A stretch of 64,000 nt of DNA from Hanleya hanleyi (Eukaryota > Mollusca > Polyplacophora > Lepidopleurida > Hanleyidae): contig JAVTVY010012634.1 in NCBI GenBank assembly GCA_036873755.1, forward strand, positions 248,001 through 312,000. The letters run 5' to 3'. The translations under genes were made by a program, and so were the position numbers. How positions within the stretch are numbered: the first letter of the stretch is position 1; every line of letters begins with the position of its first letter. Under the pieces are notes generated by a model. It was given only the letters and a program-made list of their open reading frames with translations, made no database searches and was not told where the DNA came from. Below, piece after piece: positions 54,576 through 64,000 of this stretch.

Positions 54576-54740
54576 CTTCTTATCTTTGACCTTCTCCTTT
54601 TCTTTGTCTTTATCCTTTTCTTTGTCTTTATCCTTTTCTTTGTCTTTATTATCCTTTTCTTTGTCTTTAGTATCTTTTTCTTGGTCTTTACCCTCTTTGA
54701 TATCAGAATCATCCATTTTCTGTTTTTTGACACTCGGTTC
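54576..54740 (-). CDS. CCAR1-like gene, Lys/Glu-rich exon
   Basis: A 165 bp phase-0 exon: acceptor tttgtacag|GAA at 54740 and donor AAG|GTGAAA after 54576. It encodes EPSVKKQKMDDSDIKEGKDQ followed by a KEKD/KDKE repeat (about 25 residues in runs of four) and VKDKKVK. In human CCAR1 an acidic/basic Lys-Glu-Asp linker follows the ELFNEML...IYKAL segment. The exon at 57798-57965, upstream on the same strand, encodes that segment, so order and phase fit. CCAR proteins are nuclear coactivators. The tandem KEKD codons may vary in copy number. Confidence 0.55.
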
Positions 54741-56199
54741 CTGTACAAAGACAAAACACTTCATTCATTCTCCAGCACATGTGCAAAAAAAAAATAACAA
54801 AAAAAACATGAATTGCAGGCAAGCACCTAAAAGGTGCGTGGACCCCTCAGCCTGTTTTTTTTTTAGTCAAGTAGGATCAGGGCTGCATCTAGAGCCAATT
54901 TAGTTCCGGAAAACGTATGGGTGCCCAAAACTCAAATGAAACAAAAAATGAAAGTGTTGTTCAATTTGAAAGGAAATACTCCAAGAAAAAGCTTCTGGGA
55001 GCCTCAATATCGATCCGATTGCATAGAGGGTATTAAATTTCATGTTGATGAGCCTGCTGTTTGCGCCGAAATTCACTAAAAAAATTGGACCCTCAATAAC
55101 GAATTACGAAAAGTAACTGGAAGTTTGGGATTGGAACCTGCAAAAAATCCCTGAATACAGCCCTGCGGATACAGTTTGTGTGATTTCTGTACCGTACATA
55201 ATAGACTTCATTTTCACATGAGTGCATGGTGTGCTGGGATTGACACAGGCCCACCATTATCATTATTTTTTTTGGGGGGGGGGGGCATATAAGCTCCAGG
55301 TATGCAAACTGGTTCAAAATTGCCCAAAGTCAGGCTGAAAATGGGCTCTCCTAATCACTCATTTTAAATAATTTCCAAGGTACATACATGTACAGGAAGC
55401 TGTTTGGTGACAGAAATTGAAGCATTATGTTGTACCAGTTAAATGTGTGGACACAAATATGATTCATGCAAAAGTTTCAGGAGAAATCATATGATGTGGA
55501 ATAGAATGATTTAACAGCAAAATTGAAGAAAAATGTTGTCCTTCATTTAACCCCCCACCGGTTATTTCCTCTTGTACTTCAGAAATAAATAATGTCACCA
55601 ACCTGTTAGTTATTTTACTATAAAGAAATACATTTTCGGTGATTCAGCATGTGACTGTGTGTGTGTGAAAAAACAACATACAATGCATCTCATACATATC
55701 ACATGAGGTTGACAAGCTGTGGATAGGAAAAAGTCCCAAACTTTAACATTTAGTGCCCCAGGGGTGGGGAAATCCTCCTGAGGGTGGTGCATAGGTGAAC
55801 AAGTGTAGCATCATGTAAACTCCCAGAATATATGAAAATTGGGGGGGGGGTCCATCCAATGATTTTCTTGAATCTTGAATGGACCAGGCTTTCTTGTATC
55901 AGGGAACCTTCAAAAGTCACAATGAAACATGCAACCAAGGGTTCCCGATGGGCATAGATAACAGTGCAAAAGCTAAGCCATCAATAAATAATAAAAAATA
56001 ATAATTAAAAATCAGGAAATCATCACAGTCATCTGGAAATCTAATCATTTCATCAGGCAACATTCAGGAAGCTCTCACCAAAGTTTGGTCAGGCCCAACT
56101 TGATAGATCTGCAGATATTCAGCGGACAAGAACATGTTGATGGGCATAGATAACAGTGCAAAATCTGAACCATCAATAAATAATAAAAAAAAACACAGG
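54741..56199. other. Intron of the CCAR1-like gene
   Basis: Contains T/A/G homopolymers (for example 55266-55286, 55842-55850) and a 'gcatagataacagtgcaaaa' duplication (55951 and 56145). No exon or element with definable ends was seen. Confidence 0.5.
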
Positions 56200-57772
56200 A
56201 AGGAAGCAATCAGAGATTGCTCAATTGTATGCCCCCCCTTCCGCTTTAATCCGACACTGCCCATTGTTCTGTTGTTTATTGGTTGGTGGAGGCCTAATTT
56301 GGATAATTATAAAAATTCTGTTTCAGTCACTTTTTTTGCCATGCCTCACACAATACATATTCCAAGTATCAACCAACAAGTGATAATACGATGTTTCGAT
56401 GCAAGATGGTCACCAGGGCTTTCGCCAAATGATGGATAATCTGCAAGACTTTGGACCATTCTTTCCACTTTATTCATTCCAATAAACTGGATCACCACTC
56501 ATTCTATGTTTGGAAATTTCACTTTCTGTGATTGAATTTTTAGAGAAATCATTGTAAGGCCACACCAATTTTATTTTTTGTTTCAAGGGCGAATACATTT
56601 ATTTTATTTAGTTCGCTCCTTTCTTTAAGGAGGTAAGTGAGTTTCCACTCGTCTGGTCCAGTTAAACTTAAATTTTGAAAAATTATTGCCTCCAATCTTG
56701 AAAAAGAATAAATCCACTCATGAAAAAAAACACAGGGATATATCCCATTCACTTAGGTTTAAACAAAGGGCAATAACTCTTGAAAATATAACCGAAAACA
56801 GAGAAACTTCACGCTGCACACCTATGGGTCACTGACCACATATCATGCAAATTTCATACGTGTTCATACAATATTAACCGAGATCCAGCCCTACAAATCC
56901 CAATTCACAAAGATTTGAAGAAAAAAGTGCCATAACTCTTGAAAATATAGGCGAAATGAGGAGAAACTTCACGGTGCTCAACTAGAGGGCACTGACCACA
57001 TATCCTGCAAATTTCATACTTGTTCATACAATATTAGCGAGACCCAGCCCTACAAATCCCAATTCACAAAGATTTGAAGATAAAAGGGCCATAACTCTTG
57101 AAAATATAGGCGAAATGTGGAGAAACTTCACGCTGCACAACTACAGGGCACTGACCACATATCCTGCAGATTTCATAATTGTCCATACAATATTAACCGA
57201 GATGCAGCCCGGACAAGTTCCAATTCACAAAGATTTGAAGAAAAAAGGGCCATAACTCTTGATTATATATGCGAAACGCGAAGAAACTTCACGCTGCACA
57301 ACTACAGGGCACTGACCACACATCCTGCAAATTTCATAATTGTCCATACAATATTAACCGACATCCAGCCCGGACAAGTCCCAATTCACGGAGAATTCAG
57401 GAACAAAGGGCCATAACTCTGGAAAATATAAGCGAAACGTGGAGAAACTTTACGCTGCACAACTGTGCGTCACTGACCACATATCATGCAAATTTCATAC
57501 TTGTCCATACAATATTAACCAAGATCCAGCCCGGACAAATCCCATTCACAGAGATTTCAGAAAAAGGGCCATAACTCTTGAAAATTATACCGGAACTCGG
57601 AAAAAACTCTACGCTGCACAACTACGAGCCACTGGCCACATTCCATGCAAGTTTCAATCCTGTCCATCAAATATTAACCGAGATATTGCCCGGACAAGAA
57701 ATTCGGACGGAAGGACAAAGCGTTCGCTATATGCCCCCCCTCTAGTTAGAGGGGGGGCATAACTAAAATTGA
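56200..57772 (+). repeat. Microsatellite-tailed tandem array, family H, copy 1
   Basis: The 5' end has a hairpin, gcaatcagagattgc, followed by TATGCCCCCC. The body has ~160-175 bp units with 'gggccataactcttgaaaat' and 'ctgcacaactacagggcact'. The 3' end is 'tatgccccccctctagttag', a perfect stem closing with GGGGGGGCATAA. It begins 25 nt after the donor site of the CCAR1-like exon at 57798 (minus-strand sense), so it lies inside the intron right beside the splice site. Confidence 0.85.
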
Positions 57773-57797
57773 TGTGATTAAATGTGAAAAAACACAC

Positions 57798-57965
57798 CTT
57801 GATGGTATCTTTGGAACTGTCTTTGTCATGACTCTCACCCTTCTTCTTCTCCTTCTTGTCCTCTTCCTTCTCCTTCTTCTCCGGTGCCATCACCAGAGCC
57901 TTGTATATACAGTAACCCAGGTCTCTCATCAACATCTCATTGAACAACTCCGCAAATAGAGACAC
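57798..57965 (-). CDS. CCAR1-like gene, ELFNEML exon
   Basis: A 168 bp phase-0 exon: acceptor actttacag|GTG at 57965 and donor AAG|GTGTGT after 57798. It encodes VSLFAELFNEMLMRDLGYCI, then YKALVMAPEKKEKEEDKKEK and KDSSKDTIK. FAELF-EML-RD-GY-IYKAL followed by a charged Lys/Glu run is the signature I associate with CCAR1/CCAR2 (cell cycle and apoptosis regulators). Clean splice sites, matching phases with the next exon and no stops argue for a live host gene. The identification is from memory of the family and should be tested. Confidence 0.6.
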
Positions 57966-57995
57966 CTGTAAAGTACAACACATCTCAATGCATTA

Positions 57996-58306
57996 GGGAG
58001 CTTCTTGAAATTGGGGCATGCTAGGAACTGGCTTATGCATTGGCATTCCAAACAGAGGGTCATGGTGTGCTGAGTTGGAACTCATAGGAGCTCCATGGCA
58101 TACTTTTTGGAACACATTAAACAAAGGATGAATGGCTTATGCCATACCATGCAATGGCATGAGGGGAATGACAATGCCATTCTAATTGGAACTCTAATCC
58201 ATCCGGATCAGAACACCAAACTGGGCACAGTGTATCCCATTTGGACAACCAGCATATGCCATCCCTATCAAGGAACTCATGCCCTACCTAATTTCAAGAA
58301 GCGCCC
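57996..58306. mobile_element. 311 bp Harbinger-like MITE with TTA duplication
   Basis: The ends GGGAGCTTCTTGAAATT / complement of AATTTCAAGAAGCGCCC are inverted. TTA flanks both sides (57993-57995, 58307-58309). GGG termini and a TTA target are the PIF/Harbinger habit. The interior holds many 'ggcat(n)atgcc' pairs. It lies 30 bp upstream of the CCAR1-like exon acceptor. Confidence 0.82.
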
Positions 58307-58309
58307 TTA

Positions 58310-59122
58310 TACAGGCTTCACAAACCTCTCCACGCACACACCTCAGTTCCTTTTCTATCCATCCATTTTAGTATGTTCGAGTCCATCATCGTGCTGGACC
58401 AGAAATCCTGGTGCTCGCCCCTTCCAATCCTTGCACCCCTGAAGTATTCAATGACCACAGACTTACTTAGCTCCAATCCATGAACTTGCATCAGCTCTCC
58501 CTCAAAGTCAGTTTGGACTTACAATACTGACTCTTCTATAAGACGTGATGGTGTATAAATTAGTGGAGAAGAACAGACTCTCTCCTCTTTGCCGTGCAAT
58601 GTAGGGCAAACTTTTCATGTACAGGTGTACATGTAAATTTTTGCCCAACAAGTCCAAACCATGATAATTTGGACAAAAATTAATATTTCATGTCACAAAT
58701 AGCACATGCACATCCTCAAATCATATCAAACATGTGTAGCAAGTGTCAAAATCATCCAATGAAAGCTGACGGCTTCAGCAAATTTCCATATACAAATGTA
58801 CATGTATGTACATCATCATTGGCAAATTACTAAGTTGAAATCCACATATGATTAGTCCAAACCATGATAATTTGGACAAAAATGAAAGCTCGTGTGAATC
58901 ACGGGCGAAGAGCATTTCCCCAGATAATTTTGTAACACATAATTTGGTACTCACAGGGCTTTAGATCTCCCCAATTCGGGCACAACCCCTATTAGTGGTG
59001 GCAATTTTTTTTAGGATGGGACAGAGGGTGGGGCACATACCCCTGGAGGATGAGCAATCAGGAATCATCCCTGATAGAAGTGCCTCTGAGAAGGGATTTC
59101 TTCACCAATGGGCAAAACCCAG
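58310..59122. other. Presumed intron, no gene recognised
   Basis: Contains a partial duplication of 'agtccaaaccatgataattt' (58649 and 58856). No exon recognised. Confidence 0.45.
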
Positions 59123-59127
59123 TGCAG

Positions 59128-60521
59128 GCCTTATTTTTTCAAAATCTGGCGCGAACGATTCACCGTTCGCGTGATTTTTAGCGTACGTAACCGATCGTTC
59201 GGTTACGCACCAACTTCGTTGCGTAACCGATCGGTTACGTGAAAGGTTACGTAAATTTTCGAAACAATTTGGAGCCACGTGTGGAAAAATCAAACCAGAC
59301 ACGGCTTACTCCAACTAAAACATATTATTCCATTAATTATTTCACGTGAGTTCGGTGTTTATTACTAAAAAATACGCTTAGTTATGTAAAGATCGTCTAC
59401 AAATGTAAAACAGAGCGTCATTTATTCAGAAAAGCTTGTTGAAACGCGTAAAACGCACCTTGTTTACAAGCTTCTGCAACGAAATCCCGGAAGCCCCTCC
59501 CCACGTTAAAGATATCAAATTGAAGGGCAACAACTCTGCTTTCATTTCAACACAACCTTATTTCATGTTAGTAAAAATGCATCGATTTTATTGGGTGAAA
59601 ATGGTCATGTGTTTCGAATCCTTCTCATTCAACCCCAATAAACCCGCGAAAATGCTGATCACCTGACGTAACCCGACTTCCTGATTGGTCAAGCTGCTCC
59701 AACTGCTCATTAACATAAAATATCGTTGAGTTACGAATTCGACGGAGTCAAAATGTTGATTGGTTTCGCTGAGGGAAGCCACATGTCGCGTAAACAAAAG
59801 GATTTTTACCGATTCACTTGGAATGTTTAATAAATATTCAATATTCGTTATGCTACGAGTAACCAGGAATACATACCGTGACATCTATAAGAATTTAGAC
59901 GAGTTATTTAGTCGAGATGAAGCAAAACAGACCGGGCATCTGTAGTATTCTGAACGTGATAAAATTCCTTACGTGAGTTTTACGGTACACTATTTTTGCC
60001 GAAATGCTATTCCTAAATATTTCTAAAGCTGTAAAATGCCAAATATGTTCTGAATGTATGTTCAGGGTTTCAAAATGATTTATTGTGCATCAAATAACAT
60101 CCATTATTTCAATTTATTGGTCAATTCCAACGACCAGACAGTCGCCACTTCTCGGCAAATAGTTTTCAGTGCTGACCTATTTCCATCTGGGCATGCGTAA
60201 TTGTCTGGCCAGTGAAAACGAAACCACTCCGACACAAACAATTTAACTAGGCCATAAGCAATTCATGATTTATCAAACAACCACGGCCATGTAAATTAGC
60301 CTGCCAGTCGACAAAAGGAGAAAGAGAAAGTGGACGGTATACGCGGAAATATCGCTGTCGTCACTTTTTATTTTATTTTCACTTTGTGCAGACAGACAAT
60401 GCCGACTTGTGACTTGCTGGCAGATAAAATTCGCCCCACGTGAACGGTGACCGTTCGCGTAAAATATGATTTGCGTAACCTTCACGTAACCTGAACGAGC
60501 GTTCGCGTCAAAAAATAAGGC
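59128..60521. mobile_element. 1.39 kb inverted-repeat transposon with 5 bp duplication TGCAG
   Basis: GCCTTATTTTTT at 59128 is mirrored by AAAAAATAAGGC ending at 60521, and CGCGAACG follows on both sides. TGCAG flanks both ends (59123-59127, 60522-60526). Subterminal 'gtaaccgatcg' and 'gttcgcgt' repeats form hairpins near both ends. Internal frames at 59436-59945 and 60273-60560 are not recognised. Probably non-autonomous. Confidence 0.82.
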
Positions 60522-60526
60522 TGCAG

Positions 60527-60731
60527 TGTGAGGCAACACCAACTTTATTTTGCGCTTCATGGGCCCACCGACATTAAAAAATCGAATAAAAATAAAATGT
60601 CAAATTGCCACTTTTATATTTCCTATGAAAGTTTGAACCCCCTTTTTATTCCCGATTGTATGAATTAGGCTGCTGTATTCTATCTGAAACAATGCCAGCA
60701 AATAAAAATGCCAAACAACAAAAAACGCAGC
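60527..60731. other. Short spacer
   Basis: AT-rich sequence between the 59128-60521 transposon and the second family-H array. Nothing recognised. Confidence 0.4.
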
Positions 60732-61981
60732 AAGGAAGCAATCAGAGATTGCTCAATTGTATGCCCCCCTTCCGCTTTAATCCGACACTGCTCCACCATT
60801 GTTCTGTTTTGTATTGGTCTGTGGAGGCCTAATTTGGCTAATTATAAAAATTCTGTTTCAGTCACTTTTTTCGGCATGCCTCGCATAATACATGTACATA
60901 TTCCACCCGGGACTTTCGCCAAATTCAAAAATGTGACCTGGTTATGAGACCTACATTCCTTGGGAGTATATTGCGGTGAAATTATGAAGCGATCGTGAAC
61001 TTTGAATTTTGCATCCAATTCACTCTTTTTGGGGCAATTTCATACTTCAGGACCTATGTGATCTACTTTGGAATGTGCTTTGGACAAATAAATATATCCC
61101 ATTCATTTAGGTTTGATGAACAAAAGGCCATATCTCTTGAAAATATAACCGAAAGCAGAGAAACTTCATGCTGCACACCTATGGGGTACTGACCACATAT
61201 CATGCAAATTCCATAATTGTCCATACAATATTAACCGAGATCCAGCCCGGACAAGTCCCAATTCACAAAGATTTCAAGAACAAAAGGGCCATAACTCTTG
61301 AAATATACGCGAAACGCGGAGAAACTTCACACTGCACAACTACAGGGCACTCACCACATATCCTGCAAATTCCATACTTGTCCATACAATATTAACCGAG
61401 ATCCAGCCTGGACAAGTCCCAATTCACAAAGACTTGATGAACAAAGGGCCATAACTCTTGAAAATATATGCGAAACGCGAAGAAACTTCACGCTGCACAA
61501 CTACAGGGCACTGACCACATACCCTGCAAATTTCATAATTGTCCCTACAATATTAACCAAGATCCAGCCCGGACAAGTCCCAATTCATGGAGATTTCAGG
61601 AACAAAGGGCCATAACTCTTGAAAATATAGGCGGAACGGGGAGAAACTTTACGCTGCACAACTGTGGGGCACTGACCACATGTCATGCAAATTTCATACT
61701 TGTTCATACAATATTAACCAAGATCCAGCCCGGACAAGTCCCATTCACAGAGATTTCAGAAAAAGGGCCATAACTCTTGAAAATGATACCGGAACTCGGA
61801 AAAAACTCTACGCTGCACAACTATGAGCCACTGGCCACATTCCATGCAAGTTTCAATCCTGTCCATCAATTATTAACCGAGATATCGCGCGGACAAGAAA
61901 TTCGGACGGACAGACGGACGGACAGACGGACGGACAAAGCGATCGCTATATGCCCCCCCTCTAGTTAGAGGGGGGGCATAA
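60732..61981 (+). repeat. Microsatellite-tailed tandem array, family H, copy 2
   Basis: Same 5' hairpin (gcaatcagagattgc) and TATGCCCCCC, the same ~165 bp units, a longer GGAC microsatellite (61905-61935), and the closing stem with GGGGGGGCATAA. Same orientation as copy 1. Confidence 0.87.
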
Positions 61982-62796
61982 TAAATACCTTTCACTATAA
62001 TTTTTCACTATAATTCAGCGAATTGTTGTTGTTGTAATATGCTGCTAATACTACTTTGGCAATAATGACATTCAATGTAAATCAGGAACCTTCACTGGCT
62101 GTGCGATCTATCACTCTGTCATGGTACCCATATTTCGACAGTTATAGCTAGGAAATGAGCTAGGAGCTAGGAAATGGAGGGTGTTTTAACAGCTCAGCCT
62201 ATACAGCATAATTTAAGTTACTGTTGAAGCATGAGGCTGTTGGAACACATGTATGCAAAATTCGCTAGATTTTCCTGAAAGACAACCACAGCCACAACAA
62301 ATAGATTTGAAGTGTATCTTGGCAATTAACATGTGACTTAACATAGTTTTTGACCTTGAGAAAATAGGTCAATGTCAGTTCTATTCATCATCAGTTGTAT
62401 ACATGTATGTGGTATCAATTTAGAATGCCTAGCTATATTTCATGTTATATCATAATATAAAGTATATAACCTTGAGAAAATAGGTTCAGTCAAATGGGAC
62501 AGGCTTCTAGTCAGTCACCAATTGCATAAGTATGATGAATTTGGAGAGTCCATCTTCACTCCTTTCTAATAATAAATTTGACCTCTATACGAGAGATCCT
62601 GAAGGATCTTGGCGCCCACCATTGTCCGATAATTGTAAGCTAATGACTAGAGGATCTTTTTGTCCATTGTTACTATTACTGTTAAAGATCAAACGACTGA
62701 TTTGTAATTTTGTTTACAGAATTTCGAATCTGAGCGAAAAAGATCGAAAAAGGGAATTTGGCTTAATGTCACACTCAAGTTTGTTTCACTCATATG
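61982..62796. other. Spacer with a family-E fragment
   Basis: About 62340-62530 resembles family-E units ('tgaccttgagaaaataggtc', 'gcctagctatatttcatg'). The rest shows no gene. The longest frame (62532-62951) runs from spacer into the following repeat core and is not a gene. Confidence 0.5.
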
Positions 62797-62945
62797 GTGA
62801 CAGTCAGTTTGGTTGGTGGAGGAAGCCGGAGTTCCCGGAGAGAATCACCGCCCTTCGGCAAGTAACTGACAAACTTTCACGCATGGACCAGCTGGGCTCG
62901 AACCCGTGCCGGTTCAGTGGTGTGAGGCTAGCGGTCACCAGCGAT
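62797..62945 (+). repeat. Mollusc-type dispersed repeat core, second type
   Basis: 'atggtgacagtcagtttggt', then 'ggaggaagccggagttcccg', 'agaatcaccgcccttcggca' and 'ctcgaacccgtgccgg'. I recognise this phrase order from dispersed repeats of mollusc genomes. The 'tcgaaccc' resembles a tRNA B-box, but no A-box or tRNA fold is evident. Confidence 0.55.
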
Positions 62946-63629
62946 TTCTAGAAACTGTACTTATGTCGGTTGTTATAATAGAAGAGAAATGAGCAAAGTT
63001 AGTCTGAAAGTGAATGTACATGCACGGAGGATCCTTCGCCTTTGTTTTGTAGTATTTTTTTTATTGATGTTTTTGCACGTGTCATCATTGGGTACTGGAA
63101 GCGAAGACCAATCTCTTTGACACTTTGAAACATGAAACATAGTTAAGATTTTATTATTAGGAACGAATGCTAATTACGTTCTGTTTACTGGGCTAGTTTG
63201 AGATATCTCTTTTAAGATACCATGCTCGAAAATAGTACAATTCTTAATACTGAAGGGATCCGGTCCGCGCAGTAATGTTGAAACTTCGAAAGTGCCTGAA
63301 TCCTGATTATCTCCCTTGGATCGAAACATACAGTAGTCTACAGTTGTCGAGTTGTGACGTTGAGTCACAAGAGTGACGTCCCTTCATGTAGCCGACCCGC
63401 CGGCAGACGAAAGGGTGGAGCAGTTCACTTGCTACTGCATGGACTAAAGAAAACTGATTTAAAATTTGAAGAAATACATTTTAATTCCGAATTATTTGAA
63501 CTCCTTGATATGGAAGGTGAAGGTATGGATATTCTCTATAGTCAATATATAGAATATGCCCTACCGTTTGATCCGCCGACCCTTGTGAAGCAACGTCACA
63601 ACTCGAGAATACCGTCTTTATTTGAAGCA
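62946..63629. other. Spacer with a 256 bp inverted-repeat segment
   Basis: GAGTTGTGACGTTG at 63349-63362 is exactly mirrored at 63591-63604. The 256 bp between carry an open frame with an acidic peptide (SELFELLDMEGEGMD). It may be a small MITE or an exon; evidence is thin. The rest shows no gene. Confidence 0.45.
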
Positions 63630-64000
63630 TAACTTGGATTTTCGAATCGGACCAAAAAACTTATCTTGCACTACTAGGCCCCATGTGGGACATGTGTACC
63701 AAATTTCAGAAAGATCCATGAAATATTTCCTGAGAATTCAAGATAACAATGTTTCAAGGGGAAATTCAAGATGGCCGCCTTGTGGCCATATTGGATTTTC
63801 GATTCGGACGGGAAAAGGTATCTTGCACAACTAGACCATAAGGGGAACCTGTGTACCAAATTTGAGAAAGATCCATGCAGTACTTCCTGAGAAATCCTGA
63901 TAACAAAGTTGCATGGGAAAATCCAAGATGGCCGCCTGTTGGCCATATTGGATTTTCGAATCGGACCAGAAAAGGTATCTTGCACAACTAGACGACAGGG
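63630..64000 (+). repeat. Family B array, copy 2 (runs off window)
   Basis: Units with 'tggattttcgaatcggacc' at about 63632, 63792 and 63951 and 'gatggccgcc' phrases match 1558-2240. The right end lies beyond 64000. Confidence 0.85.

Noticed and set aside
62895..62912. tRNA-like B-box (ctcgaacccgtg)
   Set aside because: No matching A-box, acceptor stem or cloverleaf in the flanking sequence; part of a dispersed repeat.

Overview
This is a repeat-dominated stretch of an animal nuclear genome, most probably a mollusc. Introns with GT/AG sites, dense layers of transposons, short GGAC/AGAC microsatellites and two repeat cores that I recognise from bivalve and gastropod genomes (near 13050-13345 and 62797-62945) support this. 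There is no bacterial, phage or CRISPR content, and I see no tRNA or rRNA.

Layout. (1) 1-3440: two arrays of ~150 bp tandem units, the second split by an 853 bp inverted-repeat transposon. (2) 3441-29787: the remains of one CR1/L2-like non-LTR retrotransposon on the + strand (SGNH esterase plus zinc-knuckle ORF1, then endonuclease/reverse-transcriptase ORF2, then a 3' tail with TA repeats). It is blown apart by at least eight later insertions. The largest is a 12.26 kb inverted-repeat element (3913-16173) that carries a decayed spliced gene and a second, 4.4 kb AACGTT-rich element with its own spliced gene. (3) 29788-43530: microsatellite-tailed tandem arrays, one nested inside another of its own family. 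A nearly complete DIRS-type tyrosine-recombinase retrotransposon (33780-40213, minus strand: Gag-like, RT/RNase H, Dam-like, YR) sits inside this block. (4) 43531-45640: low-complexity sequence with no recognised gene. (5) 45640-54114: further arrays and a ~6.2 kb giant imperfect palindrome whose two arms hold inverted, diverged copies of a gene fragment with a helix-two-turn-helix-like HAxxGCDT/GIGK motif. (6) 54576-57965: two phase-0 exons, minus strand, of what looks like a CCAR1-type host gene. These are the only likely host coding sequence I can support. They are surrounded by intronic arrays and small transposons. (7) 58000-64000: a Harbinger-like MITE, an inverted-repeat element with 5 bp duplications, more arrays and fragments.

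Most unexpected observations: a 17-fold recurrence of the octamer CCGGAAGC within 1.8 kb of the DIRS element, in all reading frames and both orientations; the intron-bearing genes inside the 12.3 kb nested transposon complex; microsatellite-tailed repeat families whose 5' and 3' terminal stems differ between families but match within each family; and the giant palindrome. Layer order can be read directly because several insertions leave the interrupted reading frame or a sister copy as an empty-site reference.

All family assignments rest on motif recognition by eye. No alignment or database search was run.
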